From a virus: DNA of 64,000 nt. The notes beneath the pieces were generated by a model that was not told the origin of the DNA, ran no database searches, and saw nothing but the letters and a program-made list of their open reading frames with translations. Positions within the stretch are counted from its first letter, which is position 1. Each line of letters opens with the position of its first letter. This document shows, piece by piece, positions 9,221 to 16,808 of this stretch. The position numbers and the translations under genes were made by a program. The stretch is from positions 1-64,000 of the IMG/VR virus record IMGVR_UViG_3300007640_000004. One strand, given 5' to 3'.

Positions 9221-9952
9221 GTGTCTACCTCCAACAAATCTGTCGCCGAAGCCAAGCGCCGCCTCCGAATGAAAGCCCTGCGCCTCCATAATGAAGGATG
9301 GAAGCACGCTTCAATCGCCCGAGAAATCGGAATCAGCACCACGACACTCCGGCGGTGGTTCCGCAAGGCGGGGGTAAAACCCAAACGTGTCGGGGGTGCC
9401 CACGACCCTAACGAACCTGTGGGTCCGAAAGTTAAAGACCCCGTGGGTGACGCGATCCAACGCGATTTGCTGAACGCCGCGACAGAGGCTGGAGCCCTCG
9501 CTCGCGGAGAAGCCATCGAAGCCGAGAACGCACAGATCGATGCTGCATCCGGCAAAGCTCTGACACCGGCCGATCAATACCAGTCCTACATCGCCACCAA
9601 GGGGATTCAAAAAATCAGGGACGGGATCGGGAACATACCCCCGCCGCGGACGATCAAGGAACTCGAAACACTCGACGGGATCGTTCGCCGCAGTCTCGGA
9701 TTGGACAACAAGAACTCCGGCGGGTCCGGCGGTTCGCTGCGCGTCGACATCAATATCCTGAACAACACCGTGCCGGACAAACTCGCCGACGGGGCCGTGA
9801 AGACTGGACCCTCCCACGCTATCGATGTCGAGGCGCTGGAGGAAGAAACCCGCCGCAAGGTCGGGGCCGGAAAAGAGTTGAAAATCTCAGACGAAGAACT
9901 TGCGGCCGCCGCGTCATCTACTAACATAAAAGATGCCTCGGAACCCAGTTGA
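9221..9952 (+). CDS. terS: Terminase small subunit-like DNA-binding protein
   Basis: This 243-residue protein starts at a GTG. Residues about 17-55 form a helix-turn-helix (KHASIAREIGISTTTLRRWF), as in small terminase subunits that recognise the packaging site. The middle is helical and the C-terminal third is acidic and low in complexity, suited to contacting TerL. An alternative ATG at 9270 would keep the HTH. It is divergent from terL and its 3' end overlaps the resolvase gene by 20 nt. The TerS call rests on the HTH, the length and the terL neighbour. Confidence 0.75.
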   Translation: MSTSNKSVAEAKRRLRMKALRLHNEGWKHASIAREIGISTTTLRRWFRKAGVKPKRVGGAHDPNEPVGPKVKDPVGDAIQRDLLNAATEAGALARGEAIEAENAQIDAASGKALTPADQYQSYIATKGIQKIRDGIGNIPPPRTIKELETLDGIVRRSLGLDNKNSGGSGGSLRVDINILNNTVPDKLADGAVKTGPSHAIDVEALEEETRRKVGAGKELKISDEELAAAASSTNIKDASEPS

Positions 9953-10472
9953 AGACGACGTTATCGTCGGGATGGATAATGGAAATAGCGGCGGCTTTGC
10001 AGCCATATCCGGATTTGACGGATCGCTGATCTCCAAACTCAAGACCCCCACCGTGTCACGCAAGCTGGCCTCCGCCAAGAAACCGATCCTTGAGCCCGAC
10101 GTAGGTGAGATTGTGCTGTGGCTCCGGTCGCTGGAATCCACGGTCCACATCTTCATCGAGGAAGCCCCTCTCCACGCCAAGTCGGCCCGCGCCCTGCGGT
10201 CCCAAGCGATCTGCTTCGCCATGGTCTACGGGCGGCTGCTCGGGGAGATGGCCAACTACATCGAGGTCCACACCGTCGATGTGAAGGTTTGGCAGAAGGA
10301 GATGCTCGGGAAGGTGCCCCGAGGCCGGACCAAGGAATACGCCGAGGCAGAAGCCCGTCGCCTGAATCCGGACGAGAACTGGTTTGCCACCGACCGGTCG
10401 ACGACTCCCCACGACGGGATCATCGACGCCTACCTGATTGCCCAATATGGCAGGGGAAAGCTAAAAGGTTGA
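9933..10472 (+). CDS. RuvC-like Holliday junction resolvase
   Basis: This 179-residue protein has the RNase H-fold layout of RuvC-type resolvases. The first acidic residue is in IVGMDNGNSGG (D15), the second in IFIEEAP (about E76), and a C-terminal HDGIIDAYLIA (about 160-170) supplies the remaining metal-binding aspartates. Such phage enzymes resolve branched DNA before packaging and act in recombination. It overlaps the small terminase gene, consistent with a role in trimming replicative DNA for packaging. The family call is strong; substrate specificity is unknown. Confidence 0.8.
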   Translation: MPRNPVEDDVIVGMDNGNSGGFAAISGFDGSLISKLKTPTVSRKLASAKKPILEPDVGEIVLWLRSLESTVHIFIEEAPLHAKSARALRSQAICFAMVYGRLLGEMANYIEVHTVDVKVWQKEMLGKVPRGRTKEYAEAEARRLNPDENWFATDRSTTPHDGIIDAYLIAQYGRGKLKG

Positions 10473-10481
10473 GTTTTCCGT

Positions 10482-10510
10482 TTGACAGTTCTGCGGGGGT
10501 TGTGTAACCT
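10482..10510 (+). promoter_or_regulatory. Sigma70-like promoter giving a leaderless start
   Basis: TTGACA (10482-10487), a 17-nt spacer and TAACCT (10505-10510) are followed by only 5 nt before the ATG at 10516. Transcription would begin at or next to the start codon, so the mRNA would be leaderless. Confidence 0.65.
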
Positions 10511-10515
10511 CCGAT

Positions 10516-10704
10516 ATGCCACAGGCGGAAATGACCGAACTCGATCCAGAATTTCCATCCGCTCGTTATGCCACGCTTGAGCGATGGGTGAAAGAACGAG
10601 CCGAGGCTGGGGATTACGCCGTGATAGCCGAGGAAATAATCGTAGCGATGAACTATGAAAGACACCCTATTGAAAGAAGAGACGCCCGATCAACTCCAAG
10701 CTGA
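10516..10704 (+). CDS. Small hypothetical protein
   Basis: This 62-residue acidic and helical protein (MPQAEMTELDPEF at the start) has no recognised family. Its ATG lies 5 nt after the -10 box of a strong promoter, which supports its being real. Its last 50 nt overlap the next gene in another frame, so one of the two starts could be misassigned. It could be a small early regulator or the first reading frame of a coupled pair; nothing in the sequence shows its role. Confidence 0.55.
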   Translation: MPQAEMTELDPEFPSARYATLERWVKERAEAGDYAVIAEEIIVAMNYERHPIERRDARSTPS

Positions 10705-11080
10705 GTCGGGTTCGCGTGCGCCGATTTGTTCTCCACGGATTAAGTTTATAGCTGGTCCTGATGGGAGTTGCGATGGGTGGGCAACAGGACTCGGGGATTC
10801 GGCAGAAGATGCAATCTTGGATTTTCTACAAAACTATGCCGAGGATTGGTGCAATGAGATGATCGGCGATGATCCAGATTGGAATAGGGTATTAGAGCTA
10901 GAGGTGTGGAGATGTAAGCATCGCGAGGATTGCGAAGAGTGGGATTTTGATTGTGCGGAAGAAGAGTGGGATTGGATCGGAATTCAAGTGGTAGAACGCC
11001 CAAGCTATCGCTGCGAACCGATTCCAAATCCGCGATACCCCGACCTTCCCGATTGGGAATACTCAAAGGAGAACGATTGA
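10655..11080 (+). CDS. Acidic hypothetical protein
   Basis: This 141-residue protein is strongly acidic and rich in Trp, Asp and Cys (clusters such as CEEWDFDCAEEEWDW near residue 94). The acidic surface resembles small phage proteins that mimic DNA or bind host enzymes, but that is speculation. Its start overlaps the preceding small gene. No membrane segment or known motif is present. It lies upstream of the helicase in the replication operon. A later internal start is possible because the first 25 residues differ in composition. Confidence 0.5.
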   Translation: MKDTLLKEETPDQLQAESGSRAPICSPRIKFIAGPDGSCDGWATGLGDSAEDAILDFLQNYAEDWCNEMIGDDPDWNRVLELEVWRCKHREDCEEWDFDCAEEEWDWIGIQVVERPSYRCEPIPNPRYPDLPDWEYSKEND

Positions 11081-11103
11081 GGACATCCAGCGAGGAAAAG
11101 ACT

Positions 11104-11364
11104 ATGGAAAAACAAACGACGTTATCGAGCTTGGATGCTCCGACTTGTTCTCTTTTGGACGGGTTGAGCGCCCGAGCAAAACAATGGCTAGAAAAAGCTT
11201 GTGAGCAGGCGGCGGACAGTCAGGGAATTACATTGGATTTAGAGGCCCGCAACGAATGCGAGTTAGCTGGTTTGATTGAGGTCGATCGTCGCCAGTGGGT
11301 CACTATCCACGCGAACGTGATGGATGCCGTTTACTCGAATGGACATTTTAAAGAGAACCAGTAA
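11104..11364 (+). CDS. Small hypothetical protein
   Basis: I start this 86-residue protein at the ATG at 11104 (MEKQTTLSSLD), because the longer open frame upstream overlaps the previous gene and looks like noise. It is mainly helical and acidic with a few Cys residues. No family is recognised. It lies 23 nt after the preceding gene and before a 112-nt leader containing a small hairpin (CACCCA 11369-11374 with TGGGTG 11394-11399). Confidence 0.5.
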   Translation: MEKQTTLSSLDAPTCSLLDGLSARAKQWLEKACEQAADSQGITLDLEARNECELAGLIEVDRRQWVTIHANVMDAVYSNGHFKENQ

Positions 11365-11476
11365 AGATCACCCATCGGAACCTTAGTGATGATTGGGTGC
11401 ATCTCAACAGTCTCGGTAAAGAGAGTATAACGAAAACGGAAAACCCTAGTCAAGACTTAAACCAACCAAGTGCCAC

Positions 11477-12790
11477 ATGAAAAATTTATTCGATGCCCAA
11501 CAGAAAGTTGCCGACCATTTCCTGTCCCGTCACCTCGACGGCAAGAACACCCTCGACACCTCAGACCTCGGAACCGGAAAAACCGTCGTAGCCTGTTGGC
11601 TCGTCGACCAACTCCAACAGTTCAATCCCGAAACCAAGTTCGCAGTCATCTGCCCCAAAGCCGCCATTGGCGCGTGGCATTCTGAACTGGAGGACGCGGG
11701 GCTTGATCCGCTCTTTGTCCTCAACTACGAGAAGCTCCGGACGGGCAACACCGAATGGATGAAGAAGATCGGGAAGAAGATCATGCACTGGAAGCTGCCT
11801 ACGAAGACCGTGGTCATCGTCGACGAATCCCATCACTGTCGCGGGCACTACACACAGAACGCACAGCTTGTTATCTCCCTTGTCCAACAGGGGCATAAGC
11901 TCCACCTGATGTCCGCCACCGCTGCCGAAGACCCGACTCACATGAGGGCGCTCGGATTTGCGCTTGGGCTGCACAGCCTGAACAAGCCAAAAGGGACTCG
12001 GCTCAATTTCGCACAGTGGATGATGTCCCACGGCTGCAAACAAAACGAGTGGAACGCGTGGGAGTTCCGCGACCGGAAGAAGTTGGAGATGCTCCACACC
12101 ACGTTGTATGAAACCCCCGCCTGTCAGGCGGCTCGGGTCACCATCGCGGATATGCCGGAAGCCTTCAAAGGGAACCGTGTCTCTGTCGAGTTGGTGGAGT
12201 TCCAGAATCTGAACAAGATCAACAGCATCTACCACGACCTCGGCATCACCCCCGCCATCGTCGAACAGTTTGTGGCCGAAGGAACGGTCGAGGATTCTGA
12301 GTTCGCCATCGTAAATATCTTACGGGCCCGCCAGTTAACCGAAGCCTTGAAGGTGCCGGAGTTCTACGACTACACCCGAGACTTTGTTGATCAGGGGTTC
12401 TCGGTCGTCAACTTCGTGAATTTCACTGAAACCCGAGAAGCCCTGTCCCAAAAACTCGGCTGTGCGTGGATCGCCGGAGGGGACGACGATCGCCAAAAGG
12501 TCATCGACAGATTTCAGGCAGACCAAGAACGGATGCTCGTGGTCAATGCCAAGGCCGGAGGCGCTGCGATTTCGCTCCATGATGTGCGGGGTAAGCACCC
12601 CCGCGTGGCGCTGATCAGCCCCGACTTCTCGGCCACGACCTACAAGCAAGTTCTCGGGCGCATTTATCGGAACGGCGCAAAGTCCGACGCAGTCCAGAAG
12701 GTGATGGTCGCCAAGGGCACGGTCGAGGAAGACGTTATGCGAGCCATCAATCGGAAACTTAAGAACCTTGAAGCCCTCCACGGAAAATGA
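11477..12790 (+). CDS. SF2 DEAD/DEAH-type helicase
   Basis: This 437-residue protein has the two RecA-like domains of a superfamily 2 ATPase. Motif I is DLGTGKT (residues 30-36), motif II is VDESHH (about 114-119), motif III is SATAAED, and motif VI is QVLGRIYRNG (about 390-399). The layout and length resemble SNF2/XPB-like phage helicases that remodel branched DNA or strip proteins. It should act in the cytoplasm during replication or recombination. Its stop overlaps the next ATG (ATGA), indicating translational coupling. No extra domains are visible. Confidence 0.85.
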   Translation: MKNLFDAQQKVADHFLSRHLDGKNTLDTSDLGTGKTVVACWLVDQLQQFNPETKFAVICPKAAIGAWHSELEDAGLDPLFVLNYEKLRTGNTEWMKKIGKKIMHWKLPTKTVVIVDESHHCRGHYTQNAQLVISLVQQGHKLHLMSATAAEDPTHMRALGFALGLHSLNKPKGTRLNFAQWMMSHGCKQNEWNAWEFRDRKKLEMLHTTLYETPACQAARVTIADMPEAFKGNRVSVELVEFQNLNKINSIYHDLGITPAIVEQFVAEGTVEDSEFAIVNILRARQLTEALKVPEFYDYTRDFVDQGFSVVNFVNFTETREALSQKLGCAWIAGGDDDRQKVIDRFQADQERMLVVNAKAGGAAISLHDVRGKHPRVALISPDFSATTYKQVLGRIYRNGAKSDAVQKVMVAKGTVEEDVMRAINRKLKNLEALHGK

Positions 12791-13176
12791 AACCAGAAGA
12801 ACAAAGAATCACCATCGCTGAAGCGTGCGGAGCCAAAGGGTTCAAGCACGAGAGCAGACGAGAGGTGCTGTCATTTAAACAACCGGAAGCCTTTCTAGGC
12901 GCAGCCCGATGGGAGTTGGATGACCAGCGCACTCTGGCGGCTGACATCCCCGACTACCTCAACGACCGCAACGCGATGGCTGAGGCTTTCAACACCCTGA
13001 CGCCTGACCAGATGAGGAGGTTTGCGGAACACCTCATGGATCTGACTTGCGAGCATCCCGTGGGGTGCGTGCCTGACTGGAAGTCGGACCTGCTGTCGTT
13101 GGCGAGGCTGACCCACGCGCCCCTTCCGTTCATAGCAGAAGCCTTCCTCAAAACCCTCGACCTCTGGAAACCATGA
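12787..13176 (+). CDS. Phage ABA-sandwich-like hypothetical protein
   Basis: This 129-residue protein contains IPDYLNDRNAMAEAF (about residues 53-67), which resembles the core of a small phage family (ABA sandwich) found widely next to replication or methyltransferase genes. The biochemical role of that family is unknown. It overlaps both neighbours by 4 nt (ATGA junctions), so it is translated with the helicase and methyltransferase. The family match is from memory of the motif and is moderate. Confidence 0.55.
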   Translation: MKPEEQRITIAEACGAKGFKHESRREVLSFKQPEAFLGAARWELDDQRTLAADIPDYLNDRNAMAEAFNTLTPDQMRRFAEHLMDLTCEHPVGCVPDWKSDLLSLARLTHAPLPFIAEAFLKTLDLWKP

Positions 13177-13727
13177 AGACCCCTGACACCGAACACCTGA
13201 TCGAACAATATCGAGCCAAGCACCGCGAGTGCCCCCGCTATGGCGCGGGAGTGACCTACCATGAGCGGGTCGAGGAGATAATGAAGAACCGGAATCTTGA
13301 AACCGTATTGGATTTCGGATGCGGGAAAGGCGGGCTGGTCCGCTACCTCCGGTCCAAGGATATCGCGGCCTTCGGCTACGACCCCGCAGTCCCGAAGTAT
13401 GACGACATGAGCGTCATAAATCACTCACTGAGATATGACTTAGTGACCTGTCTCGATGTCGCCGAGCACCTGACGATGGACTCGGTGGCTGGCACCTTCC
13501 ACGGCATTGACCTGATCGGCCCGCTATATCTGCTGTTCGCGATTTCCTGCCGCCCCGCCGCCCACCACCTCCCCGACGGAACGAACTGCCACACCTTGGT
13601 CCGCAAGCCGGAGTGGTGGAACGGGTTCATCGCGGGGGTCTACCCCTACCGAAAGATCATGTGGCGTGAGTGGCACCCCAAGAGCCGGTGCCTCCTCGTC
13701 CTTATCGGGCCGGAAGATCGGCCTTGA
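13173..13727 (+). CDS. SAM-dependent methyltransferase-like protein
   Basis: This 184-residue protein has the class I methyltransferase glycine motif VLDFGCGKGG (residues 45-54), an acidic second strand (GYDPA, about 69) and a post-motif YDLVTCLDVAEHL (about 89-101), typical of Methyltransf_23-type enzymes. No N6-adenine (DPPY) or C5-cytosine (PC) catalytic motif is visible, so DNA-base methylation is not indicated. The substrate is unknown. It is coupled to the upstream gene by a 4-nt overlap. Confidence 0.7.
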   Translation: MKTPDTEHLIEQYRAKHRECPRYGAGVTYHERVEEIMKNRNLETVLDFGCGKGGLVRYLRSKDIAAFGYDPAVPKYDDMSVINHSLRYDLVTCLDVAEHLTMDSVAGTFHGIDLIGPLYLLFAISCRPAAHHLPDGTNCHTLVRKPEWWNGFIAGVYPYRKIMWREWHPKSRCLLVLIGPEDRP

Positions 13728-13761
13728 CCATGGACCCTTTTACGTTTACATCATCACCACT

Positions 13762-14046
13762 ATGACTCCCGAGCAACGAAAAAAGAAAACCGAAGCCGTT
13801 AAGGCCCGCCAGAAAGAACTCCGAGAAAAAGGAATCTGTCTCCGGTGCGCTCGCCTGAAAGCCAACCGAGGGGAGGGAGCCACGAAAGTCTACTGCGCTG
13901 GCTGCTCCAAGAAAGTGAGGGACTACGCCCGCACACGGTATCGACTCAAGAAGGGGCTGAACGTTGACGCCCCTGTCACCGCAACCGGACGCCCACGAAT
14001 CAAACCACCCAAGAAAAACAAAACCAAAAATCAGAACCAAAAATGA
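13762..14046 (+). CDS. Small basic zinc-ribbon-like protein
   Basis: Starting at the ATG at 13762 (MTPEQRKKK), this 94-residue protein is very basic and contains two CxxC pairs, GICLRCARLK (about 25-34) and VYCAGCSKK (about 43-51), that could bind one zinc. The C-terminus is a Lys/Asn/Pro-rich tail. Nucleic-acid binding is a reasonable inference. The family is not recognised. Its stop overlaps the ATG of the following small membrane-protein gene. Confidence 0.55.
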   Translation: MTPEQRKKKTEAVKARQKELREKGICLRCARLKANRGEGATKVYCAGCSKKVRDYARTRYRLKKGLNVDAPVTATGRPRIKPPKKNKTKNQNQK

Positions 14047-14210
14047 ACTCAAGAGAAGTCACCTTCCTGATAGCCCTCTTCCTGCTCTTCACCTTCCTGA
14101 TGTGCGCCATCGAGCGGATCTGCGTCGCGCAGGAGAACATCGCCGACGATGAGGCTCGCGGGAAAATCTTCGGGGTGTCAATCGACACCCCCAAAACCAA
14201 GGAACTCTAA
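14043..14210 (+). CDS. Small single-pass membrane protein
   Basis: This 55-residue frame starts at an ATG overlapping the previous stop codon. Residues about 7-22 (TFLIALFLLFTFLMCA) form one hydrophobic helix followed by a short acidic/polar tail ending KTKEL. It could be an inner-membrane peptide or a signal-anchored protein. The overlap and clear hydrophobic pattern support it despite its size. No function can be assigned. Confidence 0.45.
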   Translation: MNSREVTFLIALFLLFTFLMCAIERICVAQENIADDEARGKIFGVSIDTPKTKEL

Positions 14211-14350
14211 TTTCTTTCAGCCCGCTGCAATAATGAAATGGGAGGAAAAGCGGGCAGCTTACTCCCCTCAAACCTGATCGTGTAAATGCGCTCACCGAGT
14301 CCGGCGGGAAGCTAAAGCAGGAACCTACGTAAATACCGGACGCTCTTTCC
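14211..14350 (+). promoter_or_regulatory. Structured leader (pseudoknot-capable) upstream of the nuclease gene
   Basis: GCCCGCT (14220-14226) pairs with AGCGGGC (14249-14255). GGGAG inside that loop (14240-14244) pairs with CTCCC (14262-14266), giving an H-type pseudoknot. A third stem, GTCCGG (14299-14304) with CCGGAC (14336-14341), ends 9 nt before the ATG at 14351. This could be a cis-regulatory RNA; it matches no riboswitch class I can name. Confidence 0.45.
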
Positions 14351-15523
14351 ATGATAACAAAAACTGAAAACCAAGATAAGGCGACCCCCGATCACTCAGA
14401 CCGTGGGCACGCAGAAGACGCTCCCTCCGGACTCAAATACAAAGCGAAGTGCGCTGGGTTCATGGGGCGGGAAGGCACCAGTGAGGCTGCCGAAAAAGGA
14501 ACCCGTATCCATGAGGCTTTGGAGGTGCGGGATTCGTCCGCGCTCCACGACGAGGAGGAGACGGAGATCTACGAGCAGATCGTGAAAATGGAGGACGAGT
14601 TCCTCTCCGGTTTCCCCGCTGGCCGCGTGGACAAATTTGAGATCCAGTTGGACATCGAATTGGATTACGGGCTTTCCACCTTCGGAACCTGCGACCGGTT
14701 CACCTACTGGCCCGCCGCCAACTCAGGCTTGCTCGGGGACTACAAGACCGGTGTCTCGGTCATTGATCCGCCCGCTGTTAACTGGCAGACCAAGTGTTAC
14801 GTTATCGGGGCGTTCCAGAAGGAGCCGGAAATGGAATCCTGTGGGTTCGTGTTCTACGTCCCGTTCCATGACGGAAGTGAAGTGGGTGATACGATGTATC
14901 ACACGTTCTACCGCACCGAGTTGCCGACCCTGATCAAGGAAGTTTCGGACGCGATCCGCGAAGCCCGTCGGGTCCGCGCTCACTGGACCTTCGATGAGAA
15001 CGGCAAAGCCTTAAGCCAACCACCGCTGAGTGACTTAGGCCCGTCCGTGGACTGCCGGTTCTGTGCGCGAGAAGAACACTGCCCCGCGATGGGTGCGCTG
15101 ATCTGCGAGGTAGCCAAGGTCGCCAGCCCCAAGGCTGCGTCCAAGTTGCAGTTCGATCCCACCTCCCAAGATCCGACCGAGATCGAGAAAAGATACTTGG
15201 TTGCCAAGATCGTGATCGCGTGGGCCGAGCGGGAGAAGCGGGCGGCGGTCGACATGGCCAAGGACGGCGTCGAGTTCCCGAGCCTCAAGCTGGCCTCGAT
15301 GGGCTCCCCCCGCTACGTGTCCGACAAGGCGTATTTCACGCAGATCGCCGCCAAGTTCGGGGTCGATATCACGGACATTATCGAGGAGGTGAGTATTCCA
15401 CTTACCAAGATCTCCAAGCTCATTGAGGGAGGAAAAGAAAAACAAGAGGAATTTCTTGACCGCTGCGATGAAGCGGGTATCATTGGCACCTCCGCTGAGA
15501 GGTTCACCCTCAAAGCAAAATAG
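14351..15523 (+). CDS. PD-(D/E)XK nuclease, DUF2800/Cas4-like, probable Fe-S cluster
   Basis: This 390-residue protein has RecB-type nuclease features. They are a GTRIHEALE helix (about 51-59), FGTCDRF (about 117-123), the catalytic GDYKTG strand (D and K at about 133-135) and QTKCYVIGAF. An early Cys in KAKCAG (about 36) plus CRFCAREEHC (about 233-242) gives the C...CxxCx5C arrangement that ligates an iron-sulfur cluster in Cas4/AddB-type nucleases. It probably processes DNA ends for recombination. The DUF2800 assignment is from motif memory. Its neighbour at 15561 may be its single-strand DNA-binding partner. A structured leader precedes it. Confidence 0.75.
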   Translation: MITKTENQDKATPDHSDRGHAEDAPSGLKYKAKCAGFMGREGTSEAAEKGTRIHEALEVRDSSALHDEEETEIYEQIVKMEDEFLSGFPAGRVDKFEIQLDIELDYGLSTFGTCDRFTYWPAANSGLLGDYKTGVSVIDPPAVNWQTKCYVIGAFQKEPEMESCGFVFYVPFHDGSEVGDTMYHTFYRTELPTLIKEVSDAIREARRVRAHWTFDENGKALSQPPLSDLGPSVDCRFCAREEHCPAMGALICEVAKVASPKAASKLQFDPTSQDPTEIEKRYLVAKIVIAWAEREKRAAVDMAKDGVEFPSLKLASMGSPRYVSDKAYFTQIAAKFGVDITDIIEEVSIPLTKISKLIEGGKEKQEEFLDRCDEAGIIGTSAERFTLKAK

Positions 15524-15560
15524 GAAAACCAAAAACCAAAACCAAAAAAGAAAACAAAAT

Positions 15561-16265
15561 ATGTCAACGAAAACCGAAGATAAGAAGGCAACTGCCGATG
15601 TGGTGGACGCAAAAGCTGAAGTAGTCAGCGAGTCTAAAAACGAGATCGGTGCTGCCGCTCCACGAGCCCGAGTCTACGAGATCGACCCAGAGGATATTGA
15701 CATCCCATGGTTCAACCTCGTCCAGAAGATGTCCCAAATTAAAGGTGATTTGGGGGATCTGATTTTGGACAAGACTGCCAAGATCGTCGGAGCCGAAACC
15801 CCCATCCGTGTTATCCCTCTCAAGCCAATCAAAGGCTGGAAGGAAGACATCGACTACGATAGCGACGAGGTTCCCCGCGTTGCCTACACCGAAGTCGAGC
15901 GCGACAAACTCGCCGCCGAATCGAAGTATAAGATCTTGGAGTTCGCGGAAGTTACCTTCCTCGTTCCCGCTCCAGATCCGGAGAACGTAGACGAGTCCGT
16001 CTACATGTTCCCTGTCGGGAAGACCCGCTACGCAGTGGGCCGCATCTACGCCCAAAAGGATGGGTTCCGCATGACCTACAAACGCCTCAAAACGTTTGAG
16101 TTATACAACACGATATCCGGAACTTCATACACGGAGCGGGTGTGGACCTTCGAGTCCACTCTCGTTGAGAAGGGGAAATACAAGTGGTATGCGCCTTCGC
16201 TACGTCCGACCGAGGAGCACACCGATCCTGAATTGCTCGCCTTCCTCAAGGAGTTCGGCGGCTAA
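15561..16265 (+). CDS. Hypothetical replication-associated protein (possible ssDNA-binding partner)
   Basis: The ATG at 15561 (MSTKTEDKKATAD) follows an A/C-rich leader. The 234-residue protein has a disordered charged N-terminus (about 45 residues) and then a beta-rich body with aromatic residues. No family is recognised. In phages, DUF2800-like nucleases often sit next to single-strand DNA-binding or annealing proteins, so that role is possible. The acidic C-terminus (EEHTDPELLAFLKEFGG) is compatible with an SSB-like protein-binding tail. All of this is inference. Confidence 0.5.
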   Translation: MSTKTEDKKATADVVDAKAEVVSESKNEIGAAAPRARVYEIDPEDIDIPWFNLVQKMSQIKGDLGDLILDKTAKIVGAETPIRVIPLKPIKGWKEDIDYDSDEVPRVAYTEVERDKLAAESKYKILEFAEVTFLVPAPDPENVDESVYMFPVGKTRYAVGRIYAQKDGFRMTYKRLKTFELYNTISGTSYTERVWTFESTLVEKGKYKWYAPSLRPTEEHTDPELLAFLKEFGG

Positions 16266-16285
16266 TTTGTGCGGATAGCACAACT

Positions 16286-16340
16286 GGGGGGCGGAGGCTA
16301 CCGGCTTATGTGACGGACACAAAGCTCCGCCCCCCTTTCA
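16286..16340 (+). terminator. Terminator-like hairpin
   Basis: GGGGGGCGGAG (16286-16296) pairs with CTCCGCCCCCC (16325-16335), an 11-bp perfect stem, followed by TTTCACTTTC. It lies between the genes ending at 16265 and starting at 16352. The T tract is imperfect, so attenuation or mRNA 3'-end protection are alternatives. Confidence 0.5.
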
Positions 16341-16351
16341 CTTTCAAGACT

Positions 16352-16705
16352 ATGGCAAAAGGAAAAGCACCCACCCAAGAACCGAAGTTTCAAGACCCAC
16401 CAAAGGTCGTGAACTTCCCCAAGGACGAACGTCCCAACCTGTCGTCTCTGGTCCCCACACCGGAGAACGTCAAAGCGGAAGACCCCGTAATCCGTAAACG
16501 CCTGATGGAACGTCAGGTTACGGAACTGGTCAACCAGAGCAGCCAGTTGCAGCAGACCATTATGGAGGCGCAATTCAAAATCGCGTCCAACAACATCCTG
16601 ATCGACTCGATTGTTTCTCAGGCTGATAAGGAGAAGATCGAACTGGAGTTCCAGATCGGTCCACCCCCCGAGGCAGTCGAGGAGCGCCCCGCGCCCTCAG
16701 AATAA
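16352..16705 (+). CDS. Small coiled-coil hypothetical protein
   Basis: I start at the ATG at 16352 (MAKGKAPTQEP), just after a strong hairpin, rather than at an upstream in-frame start inside that hairpin. The 117 residues comprise a Pro-rich N-terminus and a helical region (about 50-105) with Gln/Ile/Leu spacing that could form a coiled coil, ending in an acidic Pro-rich tail. No family is recognised. A rho-independent terminator follows directly. Confidence 0.5.
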   Translation: MAKGKAPTQEPKFQDPPKVVNFPKDERPNLSSLVPTPENVKAEDPVIRKRLMERQVTELVNQSSQLQQTIMEAQFKIASNNILIDSIVSQADKEKIELEFQIGPPPEAVEERPAPSE

Positions 16706-16717
16706 AACACCTAAGAC

Positions 16718-16748
16718 CCCCATCGTGCCCAGCGCGGTGGGGATTTTT
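16718..16748 (+). terminator. Rho-independent terminator
   Basis: CCCCATCG (16718-16725) pairs with CGGTGGGG (16735-16742, one G-T pair), followed by ATTTTTCG. It closes the operon before the polymerase gene. The sequence closely matches the terminator at 54519-54553. Confidence 0.7.
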
Positions 16749-16796
16749 CGTGCCCGCACCAAATATCACCCTCAACTAAACCTTAATTTAAACCCA

Positions 16797-16802
16797 TACA
16801 AT
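16797..16802 (+). promoter_or_regulatory. Possible -10 box for the DNA polymerase gene
   Basis: TACAAT lies 6 nt before the polymerase ATG, the same spacing as at other candidate leaderless starts here. No good -35 hexamer is seen at 16-18 nt, so this is weaker than the others. Confidence 0.35.
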
Positions 16803-16808
16803 ATACCG

